Part shown: piece by piece, positions 16,496-23,437 of the stretch
How positions within the stretch are numbered: position 1 is the first letter of the stretch
How the letters are laid out: every line of letters begins with the position of its first letter
Translations under genes and position numbers: made by a program
The notes under the pieces: generated by a model
Told to the model about the DNA's origin: nothing
The model's database searches: none
The model's input: only the letters and a program-made list of their open reading frames with translations
From: Streptantibioticus parmotrematis
GTDB lineage: Bacteria; Actinomycetota; Actinomycetes; Streptomycetales; Streptomycetaceae
Assembly (NCBI RefSeq): GCF_019890615.1
Contig: NZ_JAINVZ010000040.1
Location: forward strand, 1 to 37,711
Direction: 5' to 3'
Length of the DNA: 37,711 nt

Positions 16496-17100
16496 CGCAC
16501 GTTCCCTTCCTTGCTGCGCGTCCGGGCGGTGGCCGGGATGCCGAGGCGGATGCGCAGGCGTTCCTTGCCGCGGCGGCCGTGGTAGTCGACGGTCTTCTTG
16601 TCCAGGCCGAGGAACCAGGCGATGCGCCGGGTGGGGTAGCCCAGCACGTACCGCAGGACGATGACGTCGAACTGGCGGGGCGGCAGGGCCGCGATCTCGG
16701 AGTACAGGCCGATGCTGGACTCCACGACGCTCAGGTGCTCCTGGTGGGCGCGCAGCAGCCGGGCCACGGTGCCGTCGATGATGAACGACGGCGCGCGGTG
16801 GTCGCGCTCGAGCCGGTCGGTGACCGCCTGGCGCAGCGCGGACCACGCCTGCTGTTCGAGGTTGCCCTCGGTCAGCAGTTCCTTCCACGAGCCGTGTATC
16901 TCCAGGAACACCTCGTCGACGAGGACCTCGGCCGCCTGCCGAGTGCCGAGCTGCGCTTCGGCGTACTCGAAGTACACGTCCAGGTGGCTGAGGTAGAACG
17001 CCTCGAAGTCCACCGGGAAGGCGAGCGGTTCGGTGACCGGCTCGCTGAGGCCAGGGACCATCGCGGGCAGCGCCGGGTCGTCCGCCGGGAACTCGGTCAT
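16492..17100 (-). CDS. ECF-like RNA polymerase sigma factor
   Basis: A 202-aa protein with sigma region 2-like helices (about residues 32-100, DFEAFYLSHLDVYFEYAE and LVDEVFLEIHGSW) and a clear region 4 helix-turn-helix at about 138-190 (LPPRQFDVIVLRYVLGYPTR, then LGLDKKTVDYHGRRGKERLR). It should direct RNA polymerase to alternative promoters. The -10-melting residues of region 2 are divergent, as in several streptomycete sigma-like proteins. ATG at 17100 has GGAG six bases upstream. It is coupled to the 227-aa gene. The upstream region holds an 11-base inverted repeat, so it may be autoregulated. Confidence 0.85.
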   Translation of the reverse strand: MTEFPADDPALPAMVPGLSEPVTEPLAFPVDFEAFYLSHLDVYFEYAEAQLGTRQAAEVLVDEVFLEIHGSWKELLTEGNLEQQAWSALRQAVTDRLERDHRAPSFIIDGTVARLLRAHQEHLSVVESSIGLYSEIAALPPRQFDVIVLRYVLGYPTRRIAWFLGLDKKTVDYHGRRGKERLRIRLGIPATARTRSKEGNVR

Positions 17101-17537
17101 CGCCCGCTCCGTCCCGTGGTCGCCGCGCTCGCACGGCGCGGGGCCGGGAACGGACCGCTAGGCCGCCCCGGACCGGCGGAGGTGACAGTGGTGTCCATCG
17201 GTTCCTCTTCGCTGAGGGGTGCGTACCAGCAACTCGCTGGCACCGGGGGCGAGTTGGCGCCCTTGGTCACCACCTAAGCGTTTTCTGCCCGCAAAGGCTC
17301 AAGGCGGGCTCAGAAAATATCACCGTGTGATCTGCATGCACTACGCAAGGTGATTATTTACTCTGTGTAAACGTCGATGAACAGCCCGTTCAGGAGTCGC
17401 TCAAATTTTCAACTTGTCACCAAGAGTAGTCACAGTGTTGCAGATCACAGCGGACGGGCCCAGCCGCAGGCTTTCTCCGCAAGGCGAGCAAGACCGACAG
17501 GAGTCCTGCGGGCAGCTGAACCACCCTTGTGAGGTGC
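17101..17537. promoter_or_regulatory. Regulatory region upstream of the sigma operon
   Basis: This 437-base region lies between the prenyl-synthase stop and the sigma gene. It carries an AT-rich core (17310-17420) unusual for the window. The perfect 11-base inverted repeat TGTGATCTGCA (17326-17336) and TGCAGATCACA (17439-17449) is separated by 102 bases. A hairpin with arms CAACTCGC (17230-17237) and GCGAGTTG (17249-17256) lies in the leader closer to the gene. The arrangement suggests paired operator sites around a promoter. No coding sequence is supported. Confidence 0.45.
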
Positions 17538-18680
17538 TCAGTTGGCCGTGTGGAGGTCGTGGCGGGCTCGGAGGTAGAGGCGACTGGTGATGGTGTCCGG
17601 GTCGTACAGGTCGGTCATGTACTGGACGGTGGCGGCGAGCGCAGCACGGGTCGCTGCCGGAAGGTCCGTGTCGCCCTCGATGAGTACGCGCGCCTGCTGG
17701 TGCAGTTCGAGGATGCGGCGGGCGACGTGTTCGGGGGCTCGGGAATCGGCGATCAGCTGGGTGATGGTCGCGAGGGCGTCGTCGGTGTCCCCGTGGAGGA
17801 AGCCGCGGAGCCGCTCGCGGTGGGCCGGGGGCGCGAGGCGGTGGGCGGTGTGGGCGAGCAGGGTGAGGCGCCGGCGGGCGAGGTCGCTGGTGTTCGCCAA
17901 GGTCAAAACGGCTCCGTGGTCGTCACCGGTGGCGAGTACGCGGGTGAGTTCCTGGTAGCCGTTCAGGTCATTGTGGACCTGGTACGCCTGGCACATCGGC
18001 GACAGGTCGGTGGTGACGCGATCCCGGTGGACTGCGCGGTGGCCCGCGAGGGCGAGTGCGAGGTGAAGAGAGCAGAGCAGATAGGGCGCGAACTGGCCCG
18101 CGTGGACGCGCAGGATGTCGTCCTCGGTGACCTCTTCGGGGGCGACCGCGGTGTCGAGGTGAAGCTGTTCGGTCTGGCCGGCCGCGACCTGTGCGGTGGT
18201 CGCGGTGAAGATGTCGGTGAGCTTCAAGCGGGTGGTGGCGGGGAGGGCGGAGCGCAGGAGGGGAAGCGGGGCGAGCGCGGCGAGAGCGTCGCCGAGGAAC
18301 AGTGCGGCGCTACGCGCCTCGTCGGTGCCGAAGGCGGGGATCAGGGCAGTGTGGGCGGTGGGCTGGCCGCCGCGGTGTGTGTCGCGGTCGACGATGTCGT
18401 CGTGGAGCAGGATCGCTCCGTGGCGGATCTCCAGGGCGGTGGCGATGGCGATGTGGTCGGTTTCGCTGCCGGGCGCGTTGAGGGTGCGGGCGGTGTGGAG
18501 GAAGGCCATGCCGAGCAGCCGTTTGCTCGGGCGGGTCAAGTAGCGGGCCGCCGCCGCGTGGCCTTCGTCTGCGCTGATCCGGGTCGTGACGTGGCGCAGT
18601 TCGGTGTCGGCGAACTCGGCGAGCCGGTCTTCCAGCTTGCTCTGGAGGTGGATGAGTTCCTCGTGGCTGAGTTCGGTCAT
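17538..18680 (-). CDS. Polyprenyl-synthase-like protein with degenerate second Asp motif
   Basis: A 380-aa all-helical protein of the isoprenyl diphosphate synthase family. The first Asp-rich motif is intact (LHDDIVDRD, Asp94/95/98), followed by RGGQPTAH. The IPP-binding region near residue 50 reads PSKRLLG. The second Asp-rich motif, normally DDxxD, is NDLNG at 237-241 after AYQVH, so two metal-binding Asp are missing. It may make a prenyl diphosphate with altered metal binding, or act as a terpene-synthase-like or prenyl-transfer enzyme. ATG at 18680 follows AAGGAAG. It is the last gene of the radical SAM/ACP/FabV operon, 20 bases after the reductase stop. Confidence 0.85.
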   Translation of the reverse strand: MTELSHEELIHLQSKLEDRLAEFADTELRHVTTRISADEGHAAAARYLTRPSKRLLGMAFLHTARTLNAPGSETDHIAIATALEIRHGAILLHDDIVDRDTHRGGQPTAHTALIPAFGTDEARSAALFLGDALAALAPLPLLRSALPATTRLKLTDIFTATTAQVAAGQTEQLHLDTAVAPEEVTEDDILRVHAGQFAPYLLCSLHLALALAGHRAVHRDRVTTDLSPMCQAYQVHNDLNGYQELTRVLATGDDHGAVLTLANTSDLARRRLTLLAHTAHRLAPPAHRERLRGFLHGDTDDALATITQLIADSRAPEHVARRILELHQQARVLIEGDTDLPAATRAALAATVQYMTDLYDPDTITSRLYLRARHDLHTAN

Positions 18681-18700
18681 GGTCTTCCTTCCACAGCGGT

Positions 18701-19906
18701 TCAGGTCAGGCGGGGCCAGGGCACGTCGGTCTCGACCGGGGCGGTGTAGTCGATGTCGCCGACGGCGAAGCCGTAGAGGCGTTCGACCTCGGCCTGGAAC
18801 CAGTCGAGGTCGGCGAGATCGCGGATGGTGTCGGTGGTGGCCGCCTGCCAGCGGCGGTCGACCTCGGCTTGGACGTCGTCGGCCAGCTCCCAGTGGTCGA
18901 GACGAGCCCGGCCTTCGTTGTCGGTGACGAGGGGGGTGTGGCCGGTGAGCTGGTCCCACAGGTCGACCAGTTGCCCGACCGGGGGGACCATCGCTTCGCC
19001 CAGGACGCCGCGCAGCAGGCCGATGTACAAGGCGATGCCGGGGATGGCGGTGGAGGACTGGGTGACGGCCGCCGCGTTGACGGAGGTGACCGCGCGCCCG
19101 CTGCACAGTTTGCTCAGGCGGTCGTCGAGGGTGCGGGCGGTGGCCTCCAGGTGGGCCTTGGCCGCGCCGATGGTGCCGTGGCGGTAGATCGGAGCGGTCA
19201 GGTGTGAGCCGATGTAGGACAAGGCCGCGGTGGTGAACCCCTCAGCGAGCAGAGCGCGTTCGGCGAGGTGGTCGATCCAGCGTTCCCAGTCAGTGCCGCC
19301 CATGACCGCGATCGTCTGCTCGATGTCGTCGCCTTCGGCCGGCTGGGGGGTCACCTCGCGCACCTCGGGCGCCCCGTCGTCGAACATGAGCGTCTTGGTG
19401 CGGTGCGGGGCGCCGACGGGCTTGAGGACGGAGGCATAGGTGGTGCCGGTGGCCGGGTCGGTGCGGCGGGGAGCGGCGACGGAGTAGATCAGGTAGTCCA
19501 GGCGGCCGAAGCGGTCGGCGATCAGGTCGGCGACGGTGTCCTTCATCGTGGTGGAGAACGCGTCGCCGTTGAGGAAGAGCATCTCGCGGCCGGCGCCCGC
19601 AGCAAGGTCGGCGGTTGCGGCGGTGCGGTACCAGCCTGCGGTCGCGGTGCGCCGTTCAGTGGGGGCCTTTTCGAAGCACACGCCGATGCCCCGGATACCG
19701 GCCCGGGCCAGGCCTGCGATGGTGGCGGCCAGTCCGTATCCGGCCGACGAACCGATCACCAGCGCTACCGGTCCCGGCTCGGTAGCCGTTGTGTCCGGCT
19801 GGGGGACGGCGTGCCACATCTGCTCGACCAGGTGGCGGCAGCCGGCCGGGTGGGAGTCGAGGAAGAGGAACCCACGGTGGCGCGGGGCGATCACACGAGT
19901 ATTCAT
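18701..19906 (-). CDS. fabV: FabV-type trans-2-enoyl-ACP/CoA reductase
   Basis: A 401-aa reductase, the usual FabV length. The N-terminal nucleotide-binding loop is GSSAGYGLA (52-60) and the catalytic pair is Tyr241-x8-Lys250 in APIYRHGTIGAAK, with SYIGSHLT just before, as in the family. It should reduce enoyl thioesters with NAD(P)H in the last step of acyl elongation. ATG at 19906 overlaps the ACP stop (ATGA), so the ACP is its likely carrier. FabV is best known from gammaproteobacteria, where it gives tolerance to triclosan; in a streptomycete operon it is more probably pathway-specific or a resistant duplicate. Confidence 0.9.
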   Translation of the reverse strand: MNTRVIAPRHRGFLFLDSHPAGCRHLVEQMWHAVPQPDTTATEPGPVALVIGSSAGYGLAATIAGLARAGIRGIGVCFEKAPTERRTATAGWYRTAATADLAAGAGREMLFLNGDAFSTTMKDTVADLIADRFGRLDYLIYSVAAPRRTDPATGTTYASVLKPVGAPHRTKTLMFDDGAPEVREVTPQPAEGDDIEQTIAVMGGTDWERWIDHLAERALLAEGFTTAALSYIGSHLTAPIYRHGTIGAAKAHLEATARTLDDRLSKLCSGRAVTSVNAAAVTQSSTAIPGIALYIGLLRGVLGEAMVPPVGQLVDLWDQLTGHTPLVTDNEGRARLDHWELADDVQAEVDRRWQAATTDTIRDLADLDWFQAEVERLYGFAVGDIDYTAPVETDVPWPRLT

Positions 19907-20223
19907 GGAGAGGAGGGCGCCTTTCCGGTTGCGTCGAGTCGAGCGGCAGCCGCGAGGTGGACTGCCGCATCCTGCAAGTCTGCGACGGTGCGTAGCCGGG
20001 CTGTCACCTCGTCAGGAACAACAATCCGTAGCCGCTCTTGGAGGGCCTCCACCACCTCCAGCAGCGCCAGACTGTCCACCCCCAAGTCCAGCGCCAGCAC
20101 CGCAGACCGCCGCGCACAGTTCTGTACCGGCTGGCCGGAGATGGCTGTGAGCACCGCGGTGACGGTTCCGGGCACCGTTACGTGGTCTGACTGCGTGGGC
20201 GGGTCGGTCCGCAGGCCGGTCAC
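19903..20223 (-). CDS. Acyl carrier protein
   Basis: A 106-aa carrier protein with the phosphopantetheine attachment motif GVDSL (Ser51) followed by ALLEVVEALQERLRIVVPDE, the typical helix II-III region. A low-complexity Ala/Asp tail extends beyond the normal end. GTG at 20223 overlaps the radical SAM stop (GTGA) and its own stop overlaps the FabV start, so three genes are coupled. It would carry an acyl intermediate for the reductase. No ketosynthase or acyl-activating enzyme is visible in the operon, so the source of the acyl group must be elsewhere. Confidence 0.9.
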   Translation of the reverse strand: MTGLRTDPPTQSDHVTVPGTVTAVLTAISGQPVQNCARRSAVLALDLGVDSLALLEVVEALQERLRIVVPDEVTARLRTVADLQDAAVHLAAAARLDATGKAPSSP

Positions 20224-21416
20224 CGGGGGAGCACCGAGTCCGAGCGGCGCCGCAGGGTGTCGATCGGCAGCAGCACCGGGGGAGCACGGTGGCCGGTGGT
20301 GGTGCCGGTGACAGCGTCGTGCTGGTCGATCAGCAGACGGCACGAGTCGCAGAACGACGTGCACGTGGTGCGTTCGGTGAACGAGCGGGGTACGACGGCG
20401 TGGAGCCCGGACAGGCCCCCGCCGGCGCGGACTCGGGCGACGTAGTCGGAGAAGTTCGCCCGGGCCAGGACGTCAACGGCCCGCTCCCTCAGCAGGTTGC
20501 CGAAGCTCAGCTTCTCCGGCACGTTGAACGCCGCGCAGCTGTACCAGTCCCCATTCTGCTTCAGCAGTGACGTCGGAAGCACGTAGGCGCCGACCGTCGG
20601 GGCGAAGCAGTCGAAGCAGTGGTCCATCCACCTCGCGACCGGGGTGTGTCCCGGGCGTTCGACGGGCTGCTGGTCGTCGAGACGTTCGTTGGCGAGGTAG
20701 ACCCGCATGGTGGAGTGGACCCGCTCGTGCGGGAAGTCACCGTAGGTCTCTTCGTAGACGGTGATGAGCTGGTCCATCTTGTGGTCGCGCGTCTTCGGGT
20801 CGGCGAGGGAGGAGACGGCGACGTTCAGCTCGTGGTCGGTGTAGTGGGCGACGGCGTGGTGCAGGACGCGGGCGATCCGGTTGAGCGGGGTGGACTGCTC
20901 GCCGATGGAGACCATGAGCAGCGGCACGAACAACTCGTTGTCCAACAAGCCGGCGCTCTCCAGGCGGTCGAAGACCGCTCCGCAGCGCAGTGGCGTCCCC
21001 CAGGACGCGTTCGTGGTCACCTTCGAGACGTCGATCCCTTGGCGGCGGGCCCCGGAGATCACCTGCAGCAAGGCGCGGAAGGCGACGAAGGGCTCGCCGC
21101 CGGTGATGGCCAAGGATGGCAGGCCGATCGAGGCGAACTGGTGCAGCAGGAACCGGATCTGCCCGTCCGACAACGTGCGCCCCTGGGCGAGGGGTAAGGC
21201 GCCCATGCCGCAGGTCGGGCAGTCATCGTCGCATTTGGTGGTCAGCTCCATCTCGACCCGCATAGGCAGATACGGTGCCGCCGGGTCGAGCCCGGCCGCG
21301 GACCAGCGCTGCCGGACTCGGGTGAAGATCTCTGCGGTCTTGACTGCGTACTTGCCCTGGAACGGGACGACCGGGCCCTGGCCTTCCTGGAACAGGTGCA
21401 GGCCTTCCTTGATCAT
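20220..21416 (-). CDS. Radical SAM enzyme with C-terminal auxiliary cysteines
   Basis: A 398-aa enzyme that should reductively cleave S-adenosylmethionine. The cluster motif is KCDDDCPTC (Cys62, Cys66, Cys69), and GGEP at 106-109 binds SAM. The C-terminal half has six further Cys: 267 and 270 (CFDC), 294 (WYSC), and 352, 356, 359 (CTSFCDSC), a SPASM/twitch-like arrangement able to hold an extra iron-sulfur cluster, with GNLLR between. Such domains are frequent in peptide-modifying and some carbohydrate or lipid-modifying radical SAM enzymes. ATG at 21416 follows AGGAG. A 25-aa frame precedes it and an ACP follows, so the substrate may be a peptide or an acyl chain. Confidence 0.9.
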   Translation of the reverse strand: MIKEGLHLFQEGQGPVVPFQGKYAVKTAEIFTRVRQRWSAAGLDPAAPYLPMRVEMELTTKCDDDCPTCGMGALPLAQGRTLSDGQIRFLLHQFASIGLPSLAITGGEPFVAFRALLQVISGARRQGIDVSKVTTNASWGTPLRCGAVFDRLESAGLLDNELFVPLLMVSIGEQSTPLNRIARVLHHAVAHYTDHELNVAVSSLADPKTRDHKMDQLITVYEETYGDFPHERVHSTMRVYLANERLDDQQPVERPGHTPVARWMDHCFDCFAPTVGAYVLPTSLLKQNGDWYSCAAFNVPEKLSFGNLLRERAVDVLARANFSDYVARVRAGGGLSGLHAVVPRSFTERTTCTSFCDSCRLLIDQHDAVTGTTTGHRAPPVLLPIDTLRRRSDSVLPR

Positions 21417-21458
21417 CGTGTTGTTCTCCTGTCGGTTCGGGCGGCTGTGTGCGTCGGG

Positions 21459-21536
21459 TCAGTGGCTCTGGAAGTGCGGCGCGGTGAAGATCACGGTGAG
21501 CGCGATGGCGAAGACCACCGCGCGGGCGACGGTCAC
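21459..21536 (-). CDS. 25-aa hydrophobic peptide between methyltransferase and radical SAM genes
   Basis: GTG at 21536 overlaps the methyltransferase stop (GTGA), the coupling used throughout this operon. The product is 25 residues: a hydrophobic segment AVVFAIALTVIFTA flanked by TVAR and the tail PHFQSH. It could be a single-span membrane peptide, a leaderless peptide substrate of the radical SAM enzyme, or a spacer frame that only aids translation. It fills a gap that otherwise would be 116 bases in a densely packed operon, followed by 42 bases with the radical SAM ribosome site. Confidence 0.5.
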   Translation of the reverse strand: MTVARAVVFAIALTVIFTAPHFQSH

Positions 21537-22387
21537 GCGCCCGGGCCCGGCTTGCGGGCCACGCCGACCCACAGCGGCACGTCGTTGTCGCCCTGCAGCC
21601 GCAGGCGCCCCACGTTGACTGTGGTGTCCGGCCACCAGTCCTGCGGGGTTACGACGCCTGGCTCGACCAGGTCCAGGCCCGCGAACAGAGCGCCGACCTC
21701 GGCCCGAGTCCGCGTGGCGACGGGGGTCTGGGCATGGGCCAGGTCCTCGGCCACTTCCCGCACGCGGTCCCGGTCATGATCGGCTGTCAGGTGGCTGATG
21801 ACCAGATAGCTGCCGGGCGGGACAGCGTCCATCAGCTGCTTGACGAGCCGGGATCCGTTGTCCGGGGGCAGCCAGTGCAGGAGTAGGCACAGCATCACCG
21901 CGACCGGCTCGTTAAGGTCGAGCACCTCGCGCACCGCGGCCGCCTCCAGGATCGTGTCCGGCGCGGTGGCGTCGGCCTGGACGTAGGCGGTCGCGCCATC
22001 GGGGTGGCTGGTGTGCAGGGCGCGGGAGTGGGTGAGCACGATCGGGTCGTTGTCGACGTAGACCACACGGGTCTCGGGAGCGGAGCGCTGGGCAACCTCG
22101 TGCAGGTTGGGGGAGGTCGGGATGCCGGCGCCCACGTCGAGGAACTGCCGGATCCCGCCGTCCTTCACCGCGTGTCGCACGGCGCGGTGGGTGAACGCGC
22201 GCGCGGTCCACGCCATCTGGCGCGCGCCGGGCAGGTGGCGCAGGATCTGCTCGGCGGCCCGCCGGTCTGCCGCGTAGTTGGTCTTGCCGCCCAGCAGCAC
22301 GTCGTAGAGCCGCGCGGAGTGCGGCCGGTTGGTGGCCAAGTCCACCGGCTGCCGGGCCGTGCTGATCATCCACTCAGCACTCCGCAT
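21533..22387 (-). CDS. SAM-dependent methyltransferase, PF04672 (DUF574) family
   Basis: A 284-aa Rossmann-fold methyltransferase. Family hallmarks are RLYDVLLGGKTNYAADR near the N-terminus, the SAM-binding QFLDVGAGIPTSPNLHEVAQ and VVYVDNDPIVLTHSRAL, and a long C-terminal domain. This family is greatly expanded in streptomycetes and its substrates are mostly unknown. I chose ATG at 22387 because AAAGGAG lies five bases upstream; the earlier GTG at 22402 has no such site. It is coupled to the 25-aa frame downstream. In this operon it may methylate the product or an intermediate. Confidence 0.9.
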   Translation of the reverse strand: MRSAEWMISTARQPVDLATNRPHSARLYDVLLGGKTNYAADRRAAEQILRHLPGARQMAWTARAFTHRAVRHAVKDGGIRQFLDVGAGIPTSPNLHEVAQRSAPETRVVYVDNDPIVLTHSRALHTSHPDGATAYVQADATAPDTILEAAAVREVLDLNEPVAVMLCLLLHWLPPDNGSRLVKQLMDAVPPGSYLVISHLTADHDRDRVREVAEDLAHAQTPVATRTRAEVGALFAGLDLVEPGVVTPQDWWPDTTVNVGRLRLQGDNDVPLWVGVARKPGPGA

Positions 22388-22432
22388 GAGCGCTCCTTTC
22401 ACCGGCGGTACGGCTCATGAACGGAGGCGGAG

Positions 22433-22969
22433 TCACCGTGTTGCCTCCATCGCGGTTTCAGGCGCGAGCAGCTCCAGGAACGTCAGGCGCTCCCCCAGCC
22501 AGCGCAGTTCGCGCTCGTACGGCTCGTCGGCCCGGCTGACGGCCCGGCGGTCGACGGCAAGGATGCCGTGGGCCAGGCCGCTGCCGGCGTCACCGCGGGC
22601 CTGCTGCCAGCCCGGCCGCAGCACAGGCTCCGCATCGGCGCTGGTGTCGGTGTAGCGGCGGACGACCTGCCAGCCGCGATCGCGCGCGACGGTCTCCAGG
22701 CGGTCGAGGTCTTCGGCGAGCGTGGACTCCTGGCAGCTCATCGCGTACAGCACGACCTTGACCGGGCCGTCCAGTGGGGTCAACGCCGCGTGGCGGCCCT
22801 CGATTCGCAGCTGCTGGAGCCGCCGTGCCCGGTAGTACGAGTCCGGTTCCGCTACGGGCAGCAGACCGAACGCCGCGTCCTCGGCCTCCAGCACCGCAAA
22901 GCTGCCGAAGCCGCGCGGAAGGCCGTCCCGTCGGCTGAACCGCATCCTCGCGCGACGCTGCACCGTCAC
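22433..22969 (-). CDS. Resolvase-like protein of unknown function
   Basis: A 178-aa protein whose C-terminal two thirds resemble the N-terminal fold of serine resolvases: VKVVLYAMSC, LDRLETVARDRGWQVVRRYT, RPGWQQARGDAGSG, HGILAVDRRAVSR. The catalytic Ser region YxRxS is replaced by YAMSCQES and no DNA-binding domain follows, so recombinase activity is doubtful. Similar stand-alone proteins are common in streptomycetes with unknown roles. GTG at 22969 has GGAGGAG upstream and overlaps the stop of the 63-aa gene. It is followed by the methyltransferase after 45 bases. Confidence 0.7.
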   Translation of the reverse strand: MTVQRRARMRFSRRDGLPRGFGSFAVLEAEDAAFGLLPVAEPDSYYRARRLQQLRIEGRHAALTPLDGPVKVVLYAMSCQESTLAEDLDRLETVARDRGWQVVRRYTDTSADAEPVLRPGWQQARGDAGSGLAHGILAVDRRAVSRADEPYERELRWLGERLTFLELLAPETAMEATR

Positions 22970-23157
22970 CACCGCTCCTCCCCGGGCGTGGGCACCCCGG
23001 ACTTCTGCTCCGGCCCGGACCCTCCCGAAGGGAGCGATCGGGCACCCGGGACAGGCGCGGACGGCTTGTTCGCGGGCGAGGACTTCCGGTGTCGTATCGG
23101 TGTCCCAGGCCCGTCGCCGGGCACGGCGTGGAGATCCGGACGGATGATCAGCGGCAT
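22966..23157 (-). CDS. 63-aa hydrophilic protein, first gene of the biosynthesis-like operon
   Basis: ATG at 23157 is preceded by AGGAG at six bases, and the TGA stop overlaps the next GTG by four bases. The product begins MPLIIRPDLHAVPGDG and then becomes Pro/Ser/Gly-rich without hydrophobic segments, so it is probably disordered. It could be a conserved small protein, a leader frame that controls operon translation, or a peptide substrate for the radical SAM enzyme encoded three genes later. I do not recognise it. Confidence 0.6.
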   Translation of the reverse strand: MPLIIRPDLHAVPGDGPGTPIRHRKSSPANKPSAPVPGARSLPSGGSGPEQKSGVPTPGEERW

Positions 23158-23184
23158 GGGTGTCTCCTACGACGGCTGAGGATG

Positions 23185-23285
23185 GACATCTGCACCCCCG
23201 CCGCATGGCGCCGGGGTGCAGGTGTCAACCGTGCCGTTCGGCACCAGGCCCGGTCACGGGCGCAGCTGTCCGCTTATTCCGGACA
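23185..23285. promoter_or_regulatory. Divergent control region with three dyads
   Basis: Between the operon start (23157, minus) and the XRE regulator (23438, plus) lie a long hairpin at 23185-23226 (14-base arms GACATCTGCACCCC and GGGGTGCAGGTGTC, one wobble), a perfect 14-base palindrome GTGCCGTTCGGCAC at 23231-23244, and TGTCCG/CGGACA at 23267-23285. The hairpin would be in the 5' leader of the operon transcript and could attenuate it; the other two suit operators for the divergent regulator. Confidence 0.5.
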
Positions 23286-23437
23286 AGGCGCAGTTGTGCT
23301 GACCTGCAAGGACGTCGGCGGCAGGCGTGACAGTCGGACCAGTCGTCACCCTCAGAATCCGCGGATGCGGGTCATCTCGCCTGGGTACCTCGTTACCGTG
23401 GCGCCACATCCTGGTGTCGCGCCGTACGGAGGTCGCC

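Noticed and set aside
17529-18749. Long + strand frame opposite the prenyl synthase gene
   Set aside because: The minus strand has the DDxxD motif and a good ribosome site; the + product is a Gly/Val-rich mirror.
22433-22969. Active serine recombinase
   Set aside because: The catalytic serine motif is altered and no DNA-binding domain follows; only the fold resemblance is claimed.
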